DNA from: Clostridia bacterium
Lineage (GTDB): Bacteria; Bacillota; Clostridia; Christensenellales; Borkfalkiaceae
Reading direction: 5' to 3'
Assembly: GCA_029071285.1 (NCBI GenBank)
Contig: JAIEAS010000021.1
Span: 1-7,427, forward strand
Length of the DNA: 7,427 bases
This document shows, in pieces, positions 1-5,948 of this stretch. The position numbers and the translations under genes are program-made. How positions within the stretch are numbered: position 1 is the stretch's first letter; every line of letters starts with the position of its first letter. Under the pieces are notes generated by a model. It was not told where the DNA came from, searched no databases, and was given only the letters and a program-made list of their open reading frames with translations.

Positions 1-2057
1 AATATGTTTTCTTTTCCGACGCATTCGGCCATTTCAACGTTCGCACCGTCAAGAGTTCCAATCGTAAGCGCACCGTTAATCATGAATTTCATATTGCCTG
101 TGCCGCTGGCTTCCTTACCAGCAAGTGAAATTTGCTCTGAAACTTCGGAGGCCGGCATAAGTTTTTCTGACATAGAAACGTTGTAATCTTCCATATAAAC
201 AACGTTCAATTTTTCATTGATTTTAGGATTCTTTTTAATATCCGCGGCAAGGTAATTAATTAACTTGATAATCTTTTTAGCCATATCGTAGCCGGGAGCT
301 GCCTTGGCGCCAAAAATGTAAGTCTTGGGTACGACCTTTAAATCGGGATTATCAATCAAGTCAAGATAACAGTCGATTATATTTAAAACGTTCAACAGCT
401 GACGCTTGTATTCGTGCAATCTCTTTGCCTGAACGTCGAACATTGTGTCGGGATTAATTATTATACCCTGCTTCTTCTTGGCAAAATCAGCAAATTGCTT
501 TTTCTTGATTAATTTGATTTCATCGAGTTTTGCAAGAACGGCTGTATCGTTTTCATACTGCTTAAAGTCGGCAAGTTTAGAGCTGTCGAGCGCATAATCC
601 GTACCGATACATTCGTCAAGCAACGCGCAGAGCTCGGGGTTAGACTGATTGAGCCAACGTCTGTGCGCAATACCGTTTGTAACGTTTGTAAACTTCTCAG
701 GTGAGAAATCATAGAAATCTTTAAATACTGACTTTTTGATTATGTCGCTGTGCAGTGCAGAAACACCGTTAACGCTGTGACCGCCGTATACAGACAGGTT
801 AGCCATTTTAACTCTGTCGTGTTCGATTATCGACATGCGGGAAATTTTTGCCCACTCGCCAGGGAATGAATTCCAAAGCTGCTCACACAGCCTTCTGTTG
901 ATTTCCTTGATTATCGAATGTATTCTGGGAACTGTTCTTGCTATAAGTTCTTCTGACCACGTTTCAAGCGCTTCCGCCAATACGGTATGGTTAGTGTACG
1001 CGCACGTTGCTGTGGTTATTGACCAGGCTTCGTTCCAGTCGTAGAAATATTCGTCAACGAGTATACGCATGAGCTCGGGAATAGCCATTGCGGGATGCGT
1101 ATCGTTGAGGTGAATTGCCGCCAACTTAGGCAAATCTCTTAAATCGCCGTATCTGTGCCTATGGTCGGAAATTATATTCTGAATCGAAGCCGAACACAGG
1201 AAATACTGCTGCTTGAGTCTGAGCGATTTTCCTGCCACGTGATTATCCGAAGGATATAAAACTTTCGTCAGAAGATCCGCATCGTTTTCCTCGGTCATTG
1301 ACTGATAATAATCACCCTGCGAGAACAACTTCATGTTGAAGTCCTGTCTGGGCTTAGCTTTCCAAAGTCTTAAAACCGAAACGGCCTCGCTGTCCTTACC
1401 CGAAATCATCATATCGTAAGCGACGGCCTCAATTTCTTTACTGTTGATATACTCGGTTTTAAGTCCTGTTTCCGTCCACTTCTCTTCGATTTGTCCGTTA
1501 AATCTTACGATAAATGACTTATCTGTTCTCTGAGTAAGCCAGACTTCGCCGCCGGGGAGCCATACGTCAGGCAATTCCATCTGCCAACCGTCCACTATCT
1601 TTTGCTTGAACAAACCGTATTCATAGCGCAGCGAGTAGCCCATTGCAGGATAATTTCCCGTGGCAAGCGCATCCATGAAGCAAGCGGCCAATCTTCCGAG
1701 TCCACCATTACCCAAGCCGGCGTCAGGTTCCTGTTCGTAAAGCTCTTCCAAAGATAAACCGTATGACGAAACAACTTTTTCAAAAACGGGCGCAGCATTG
1801 AGATTATACAAGCTGTTTTTCAAGGAACGGCCCAAAAGGAATTCCATGCAAAGATAATATACTCTTTTTGCTCGTTTTGCTTTTGATTTTTTATGAAACT
1901 GTTGTCTTTTTTCAAGCAGAATATCTCTTACAGACATTACGACTGCTTTATAAACTTGGTCTTTTGAAGCTTCGGCGGGACTGACTCCGAAATATCTGGA
2001 CAGTTTGCCCTTTATTAATTCCTTGACTTCTTTTTCGGTAATGGTTGTAGTGCTCAT
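1..2057 (-). CDS. glgP: Glycogen (alpha-glucan) phosphorylase, 3' end cut off by window edge
   Basis: GT35 family enzyme that releases glucose-1-phosphate from the non-reducing ends of glycogen, using pyridoxal phosphate; cytoplasmic. I translated 685 uninterrupted codons from ATG 2057 to the left edge. Motifs in order: YYLCMEFLLGRSL (67-79), EPDAGLGNGGLGRLAACFMD (110-129), HLNDTHPA (316-323), NVTNGIAHRRW (458-468), QAKRLHEYKRQLLN (543-556) and the PLP-site signature EASGTGNMKFMINGALT (649-665). The Schiff-base lysine is K657 (bases 87-89). Relatives are usually about 750-820 residues, so roughly 70-130 C-terminal residues are missing. The start is supported by AGGAG six bases upstream and by the normal family N-terminus. 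A basic run occupies residues 50-65. It is the last gene visible in the operon, 26 bases after glgA. Identity is seen directly; preference for glycogen over maltodextrin is inferred from context. Confidence 0.98.
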   Translation of the reverse strand, partial: MSTTTITEKEVKELIKGKLSRYFGVSPAEASKDQVYKAVVMSVRDILLEKRQQFHKKSKAKRAKRVYYLCMEFLLGRSLKNSLYNLNAAPVFEKVVSSYGLSLEELYEQEPDAGLGNGGLGRLAACFMDALATGNYPAMGYSLRYEYGLFKQKIVDGWQMELPDVWLPGGEVWLTQRTDKSFIVRFNGQIEEKWTETGLKTEYINSKEIEAVAYDMMISGKDSEAVSVLRLWKAKPRQDFNMKLFSQGDYYQSMTEENDADLLTKVLYPSDNHVAGKSLRLKQQYFLCSASIQNIISDHRHRYGDLRDLPKLAAIHLNDTHPAMAIPELMRILVDEYFYDWNEAWSITTATCAYTNHTVLAEALETWSEELIARTVPRIHSIIKEINRRLCEQLWNSFPGEWAKISRMSIIEHDRVKMANLSVYGGHSVNGVSALHSDIIKKSVFKDFYDFSPEKFTNVTNGIAHRRWLNQSNPELCALLDECIGTDYALDSSKLADFKQYENDTAVLAKLDEIKLIKKKQFADFAKKKQGIIINPDTMFDVQAKRLHEYKRQLLNVLNIIDCYLDLIDNPDLKVVPKTYIFGAKAAPGYDMAKKIIKLINYLAADIKKNPKINEKLNVVYMEDYNVSMSEKLMPASEVSEQISLAGKEASGTGNMKFMINGALTIGTLDGANVEMAECVGKENI

Positions 2058-2063
2058 TAAGTT

Positions 2064-2068
2064 CTCCT
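2064..2068 (-). promoter_or_regulatory. Shine-Dalgarno site of glgP
   Basis: AGGAG lies six bases before the glgP ATG (2055-2057), inside the 26-base glgA-glgP spacer. It fixes the glgP start. It is a classical sequence, unlike the G-run sites in front of the other three genes. Confidence 0.85.
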
Positions 2069-2083
2069 ATATATTTGTAAAAG

Positions 2084-3586
2084 TTATTTAAGCATATCCA
2101 AATAGAGATTTTCATAATCACGCGCCGAATGATTCCAACTGAAGTCACTCGTTGCCGCACGATACATGATTTTTTCCCATTTTGACTTGTTTTTATAATC
2201 GGCTAGCGCCTCTCTGATAACGTGAAGCATATCGTGCGCGTTAAAATTAGCGAACGTGTAGCCGTTTTCAAGCGGTTTTATACTGTCGTAAAGCCCGCCT
2301 GTTTCTCTGACAATCGGAACAGTTCCATAGCGGCAAGCAATCATTTGCGACAGACCGCAAGGTTCTGATTTTGAGGGCATAAGGAATATGTCTGAACCGG
2401 AATATATCTTTCTCGATAAATCGCCGTTAAACACAATATTCGCGCTCATTTTATCGGGATATCTTTTTGCTAAATCTTTAAAATAGCCTTCAAAATGCGC
2501 GTCGCCCGTTCCTAACAGAACGAATTGAACGTCGTCTTGCAAAAGCTCTTCTATAATGTTTGTAACAAGGTCCAGCCCTTTGTGCGATACAAGACGGGTC
2601 ACCATTGAAATTATAGGCGTTTCGGGTTTAACCGGAAGAGTCAGAATTTCCTGAAGCCCGCTCTTGCAGACTGCCTTGTTTTCAAAATTATCCGCTGTGA
2701 AATTTCTGTAGAGATGATTATCAAGTTCACTGTTATAACTTACGTCATCTATACCGTTAAGAATACCGCACAGTTTGAACTCATTCCTGCGGATTATCGG
2801 GTCAAGTCCGTGCGCAAAATACGGGTCTTTTATTTCCTGAGCATATCTCGGGCTTACGGTTGAAAACCTTTCACAGCACTCTATTGCACCCTTCATAAGG
2901 TTAATACTGCTCTTGTATTCCACAAGATACTGATATTGTCCGTAAATATCGAACAAATCGCACAGAAGATCGAGCGAATATTGCCCCTGATATTCTATAT
3001 TATGTATAGTAAAAAGCGCTCTGATGAACTGGTATTCCTGTCTAAAGCAATAATTCGTTTTAAGATATATCGCAGCGAGCGCAGCCTGCCAATCGTGGCA
3101 GTGCATCACGTCGGGATAGAAATTAAGGAAAGGCATTATCTCAAGCACGCTCTTTGAGAAGAATGCGAACCTCTCCCCGTCGTCAAAATAGCCGTAACAT
3201 CCGGGACGTTTGAAATAAAATTCGTTATCTATAAAATAGAAGGTTACGCCGTCTTTTTCATAGGTAAATATTCCGCAGTACTGATTTCTCCACGCAAGGT
3301 GAACGTATAAGTTGCCGAGATAGGTAAATTTTTCCCTATACTCCCACTTTATGTCGGAATAAAGAGGAATTACCACTCTTACGTCATACCTGCCCGTTGC
3401 AGCAAGTGACTTTGACAGTGAACCGATTACCTCCGCAAGACCGCCCGTTGCGATGAAAGGCGTGGATTCGGAAGCTACGAATAATATCTTTTTCTTCTCT
3501 GCGGATTCAGCCGCCTTTACTTCTTTTACTTCTGCCGTTTTTGCTTTAACAGTTTTCGTCGCAGATGCTTTTTTTGCCGTTGCCAT
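2084..3586 (-). CDS. glgA: Glycogen synthase (ADP-glucose type, GT5) with Lys/Ala-rich N-terminal extension
   Basis: Transfers glucose from ADP-glucose to the non-reducing end of an alpha-1,4-glucan; cytoplasmic. The protein has 500 residues. The N-terminal Rossmann domain begins at about residue 33 with KILFVASE, followed by HCHDWQAAL (162-170) and IHNIEYQG (194-201). NGID (277-280) and the C-terminal GT domain follow, with RLVSHKGLDL (331-340; R331 and K336 match the catalytic-cleft Arg and Lys of the family), SEPCGLSQM (407-415; E408) and ETGGL (428-432). Two oddities: residues 1-33 use only K, A, T, E, V and S after Met, and the KTGGL motif reads ATGGL (46-50), so the usual Lys is A46. 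The core of about 468 residues has normal length. ATG 3586 is the only start that keeps the N-terminal domain, since no ATG, GTG or TTG codon lies in frame between it and the TGGL motif, and AGGGGG sits eight bases upstream. Confidence 0.97.
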   Translation of the reverse strand: MATAKKASATKTVKAKTAEVKEVKAAESAEKKKILFVASESTPFIATGGLAEVIGSLSKSLAATGRYDVRVVIPLYSDIKWEYREKFTYLGNLYVHLAWRNQYCGIFTYEKDGVTFYFIDNEFYFKRPGCYGYFDDGERFAFFSKSVLEIMPFLNFYPDVMHCHDWQAALAAIYLKTNYCFRQEYQFIRALFTIHNIEYQGQYSLDLLCDLFDIYGQYQYLVEYKSSINLMKGAIECCERFSTVSPRYAQEIKDPYFAHGLDPIIRRNEFKLCGILNGIDDVSYNSELDNHLYRNFTADNFENKAVCKSGLQEILTLPVKPETPIISMVTRLVSHKGLDLVTNIIEELLQDDVQFVLLGTGDAHFEGYFKDLAKRYPDKMSANIVFNGDLSRKIYSGSDIFLMPSKSEPCGLSQMIACRYGTVPIVRETGGLYDSIKPLENGYTFANFNAHDMLHVIREALADYKNKSKWEKIMYRAATSDFSWNHSARDYENLYLDMLK

Positions 3587-3594
3587 ATTTGTTT

Positions 3595-3600
3595 CCCCCT
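3595..3600 (-). promoter_or_regulatory. Shine-Dalgarno site of glgA
   Basis: AGGGGG is followed by eight bases and then the glgA ATG (3584-3586). It supports the far-upstream start that includes the Lys/Ala-rich extension. The G-run resembles AGGAGG with the middle A changed to G, which would still pair by a G-U wobble. Confidence 0.8.
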
Positions 3601-3609
3601 GAAATCAGC

Positions 3610-4716
3610 TTATATTAACGAGCCCTTATTTATGAAATAAGGATTGATCTCGCAACCGGCCAGTACTCTGTTATCGCGGATAACCGAATCCTTGTCGCTT
3701 ACTACGTATGCAAGATTGCAGTTTTCTCCGACGATATTATCGGTCATAAGAATACAGTTTTTAACTAGCGAACCCTTGCCTACTTTAACGCCACGGAAAA
3801 GAACGCTGTTTTCAACCGTGCCTTCGATAAGGCAGCCGTCTGAAACAAGCGAGTTTTTGACCTTGCCCGTTTCGGCAATTTTTGCGGGAGCGCTGTCGTT
3901 TACCTTGGTATAAACGTCTCTGTCGCCGAAAATTTCATTACGGATATTTTTATCAAGCAAGTCCATATTCGCATTAAAATACTTCGTAAGCGAGGTTATA
4001 TTGGCATAATAGCCGTCAAACTTATAGCCGTACAGATTATACGTTTTAAGTCCGGGGCTTAAGATGTCTTTGCCGAAGCTTGTGAAGCCGCTTTGGCTTG
4101 CGTTCTGGGTAAGTCTAACTAAGAAAGACGTGCGCGCCACCATTACGTTTATATAATTTTTTTTAACGCCCGATGTTGTCGGATTGATGGCAAGCCCGGT
4201 GATGCGGTCGTCCTTGCCGGTTTCAAAAGTCATGTAATAGTGCGATTGCTCAACTTCATGCTCGTGATATACAAGGGTTATATCCGCATTCTTTTTAATG
4301 TGGAAATCAATTATTTTACTGTAATCAAGCTTGTAAATCGCGTCGCTGTCCGCAATTACTACAAAATCTTCTTTTGCCTTTTTAAGGAACGATACGGCGC
4401 CTTTAAGCGCTTCCAGACGGGTTTTGTATAATGTTTCGGAATCGTTTATGTAGGGCGGCAGTAATATCAGTCCGCCTTCTTTTCTCGCCAAATCCCAGTA
4501 TTTGCCCGTTCCGAGATGGTCCATAAGCGACTGGTAATTATTTTTGGTTATCATTCCTACCGTAGTTATTCCCGAGTTGACCATGTTTGAAAGTGCAAAG
4601 TCAACCAAGCGGTATCTGCCGCCGTAGGGTACCGAACCTATAGACCTTACCTTTGTAAGTTCGGGTACGTTTTCTTCATTTATGCTTGAAAATATAACAC
4701 CTATGGTTGAAGCCAT
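3610..4716 (-). CDS. glgD: GlgD, regulatory/non-catalytic glucose-1-phosphate adenylyltransferase subunit
   Basis: Paralogue of GlgC that in Firmicutes forms a hetero-oligomer with it and raises its activity; that role is known for the family and inferred here. The 368 residues fit the family (about 340-380). The fold is an N-terminal nucleotidyltransferase domain (about 1-255), seen in YGGRYRLVDFALSNMVNSGI (31-50), then a C-terminal left-handed beta-helix with hexapeptide-like repeats from about 285 (LIEGTVENSVL, VKVGKGSLVKNCIL). Catalytic motifs kept in the neighbour GlgC are degenerate: the GGxGxRL loop is replaced by FSSINEENVPEL (9-20), GDHIYKMD by SDAIYKLD (124-131), the FEEKP lysine is absent, and YWKDVGT reads YYANITS (236-242). 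It ends in the GlgD-like PYFINKGSLI. ATG 4716 follows a strong Shine-Dalgarno sequence, 14 bases after the glgC stop. Confidence 0.96.
   Translation of the reverse strand: MASTIGVIFSSINEENVPELTKVRSIGSVPYGGRYRLVDFALSNMVNSGITTVGMITKNNYQSLMDHLGTGKYWDLARKEGGLILLPPYINDSETLYKTRLEALKGAVSFLKKAKEDFVVIADSDAIYKLDYSKIIDFHIKKNADITLVYHEHEVEQSHYYMTFETGKDDRITGLAINPTTSGVKKNYINVMVARTSFLVRLTQNASQSGFTSFGKDILSPGLKTYNLYGYKFDGYYANITSLTKYFNANMDLLDKNIRNEIFGDRDVYTKVNDSAPAKIAETGKVKNSLVSDGCLIEGTVENSVLFRGVKVGKGSLVKNCILMTDNIVGENCNLAYVVSDKDSVIRDNRVLAGCEINPYFINKGSLI
3624..3642 (-). repeat. Perfect inverted repeat (8-bp stem, 3-base loop) at the 3' end of glgD
   Basis: On the transcribed strand CCTTATTT, loop CAT, then AAATAAGG: a perfect 8-bp hairpin that a T-G pair could extend by one. 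It lies inside glgD codons for Pro-Tyr-Phe-Ile-Asn-Lys-Gly, ending about a dozen bases before the stop and about 40 before the glgA start. No T-run follows, so it is not a factor-independent terminator. Any effect on glgA translation or mRNA processing is speculation. Confidence 0.5.
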
Positions 4717-4724
4717 TTTATTAT

Positions 4725-4732
4725 CCCCCTTT
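4725..4732 (-). promoter_or_regulatory. Shine-Dalgarno site of glgD, overlapping the glgC stop
   Basis: AAAGGGGG ends eight bases before the glgD ATG (4714-4716). Its first two bases are the last two of the glgC TAA (4731-4733), so ribosomes ending glgC sit on the glgD initiation site. This suggests translational coupling and balanced GlgC:GlgD synthesis, an inference from layout. The match to the 16S 3' end is eight pairs with one G-U wobble. Confidence 0.85.
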
Positions 4733-5933
4733 AAACGTTTTTATCGACGATTTCGCCGGCGGCAATCTTGCCCTTATTCTTTACGGTGATGCCTCTTCCG
4801 AGTACGGCAATTCCGCCCGTTTTACTTTCAACTTTGACAGCTTCAGCTTTAGGCGCGCCGATTACCGCATTTTCGCCAATAGTAACTTCCTCATCGATTA
4901 TAGCGTAATTGATTTTAGCTCCCGCCTTAACGGTTATGTTGCCCATAAGAACGCTGTCGGTTACTTCCGCGCCCTTTTCAATCACACAGTTAGTGCCGAT
5001 AACCGAATTGACAACCTTACCTTCGATATCGCCGCCTGTTGCAACGATAGAATTTACCACTTCGCCCTGAACAAATGCGGGAGGCGCAAGCGGACTTCTG
5101 GAATGAACCATTCTGTCGCGGTCGTTGAGTTCGAAATTGGGAACTACGCCGAGAAGGTCCATATTAGCTTCCCAAAGCGAAGTTATTGTACCAACGTCCT
5201 TCCAGTATCCTTCAAAACGGTAAGAATACATTTTTTCGCCTGCATTAAGCATTGTGGGAAGTATGTTTTTACCGAAATCGTTTTCCGATTTGGGATCAGC
5301 TTCGTCAAGTTCAAGATATTTGAAAAGTTTTGAAGCCGTGAATATGTATATACCCATTGAAGCTAAATTGCTTTTAGGTTTTGCGGGCTTCTCTTCGAAT
5401 TCGTAAATAGTGCCGTCGGGATTCGTGTTTAAAATGCCGAATCTGGAAGCCTCGGACATAGGAACTTCCATACACGCTATAGTACAATCCGCGTTTGACG
5501 CTTTGTGAGCCTGCAACATTTTATCATAATCCATTTTATAAATATGGTCGCCCGAAAGTATCAGAACGTACTCAGGGTCGTACATCTTCATAAATCTGAT
5601 ATTCTGATAAATTGCGTTCGCCGTACCCTTATACCAAGACGTAGCCGTCTTCGCCTCGTAAGGCGACAGAATATGTACTCCGCCGAAAGTTCTGTCCAAA
5701 TCCCAAGGCTGACCGTTACCAACGTACTCGTTAAGCACGAGAGGCTGGTACTGCGTAAGTACGCCTACGGTATCTATACCCGAATTGATACAGTTTGACA
5801 GCGGAAAGTCAATAATTCTGTACTTTGCGCCGAAGGCCACTGCAGGCTTGGCGATATTGTTCGTCAGCGCATACAGTCTGCTGCCTTGCCCGCCGGCAAG
5901 TAACATTGCAACACATTCTTTTTTCCTTAACAT
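4731..5933 (-). CDS. glgC: Glucose-1-phosphate adenylyltransferase (ADP-glucose pyrophosphorylase), catalytic subunit
   Basis: Makes ADP-glucose and pyrophosphate from glucose-1-phosphate and ATP, the committed step of bacterial glycogen synthesis. From ATG 5933 the protein is 400 residues, near the family norm of 380-430. All catalytic motifs are intact: AGGQGSRL (13-20), [20 protein letters not shown] (29-48), [12 protein letters not shown] (100-111), [10 protein letters not shown] (127-136, metal-binding Asp at 129), FEEKP (179-183, sugar-phosphate Lys 182) and EGYWKDVGT (241-249). A left-handed beta-helix with VVNS-type repeats fills about 290-400. An in-frame TTG at 5936 could also start the protein, but ATG 5933 has the better spacing to AAGGGGA. 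It begins 15 bases after glgB, whose stop is a tandem TAA TAA. Allosteric effectors cannot be read from the sequence. Confidence 0.97.
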   Translation of the reverse strand: MLRKKECVAMLLAGGQGSRLYALTNNIAKPAVAFGAKYRIIDFPLSNCINSGIDTVGVLTQYQPLVLNEYVGNGQPWDLDRTFGGVHILSPYEAKTATSWYKGTANAIYQNIRFMKMYDPEYVLILSGDHIYKMDYDKMLQAHKASNADCTIACMEVPMSEASRFGILNTNPDGTIYEFEEKPAKPKSNLASMGIYIFTASKLFKYLELDEADPKSENDFGKNILPTMLNAGEKMYSYRFEGYWKDVGTITSLWEANMDLLGVVPNFELNDRDRMVHSRSPLAPPAFVQGEVVNSIVATGGDIEGKVVNSVIGTNCVIEKGAEVTDSVLMGNITVKAGAKINYAIIDEEVTIGENAVIGAPKAEAVKVESKTGGIAVLGRGITVKNKGKIAAGEIVDKNV

Positions 5934-5940
5934 CAAAAAA

Positions 5941-5947
5941 TCCCCTT
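5941..5947 (-). promoter_or_regulatory. Shine-Dalgarno site of glgC
   Basis: AAGGGGA is separated from ATG 5933 by seven bases (six T and a G) and overlaps the second of the two tandem glgB stop codons. The alternative TTG at 5936 would be only four bases away, so this spacing decides for the ATG. Confidence 0.8.
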
Positions 5948-5948
5948 A

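Noticed and set aside
835..1044. 69-codon plus-strand open frame with a hydrophobic stretch
   Set aside because: Antisense to glgP. The hydrophobic run arises from reverse reading of charged codons and no ribosome-binding site is seen.
3600..3609. Small palindrome CTGATTTCAG in the glgD-glgA spacer as a terminator
   Set aside because: The stem is only four pairs with a two-base loop and no T-run. It also runs into the glgA ribosome-binding site.
3644..3913. 89-codon plus-strand open frame
   Set aside because: Antisense to the glgD beta-helix region. Its Ser/Thr/Leu-rich product mirrors the repeated hexapeptide codons on the other strand.
4707..5333. 208-codon open frame on the plus strand
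   Set aside because: It is wholly antisense to the 3' part of glgC and the glgC-glgD junction, starts at TTG with no ribosome-binding site, and its product resembles nothing I know. It is a shadow of glgC codon use.
5934..5936. TTG as the glgC start
   Set aside because: ATG three bases downstream has better spacing from AAGGGGA and is the preferred codon.
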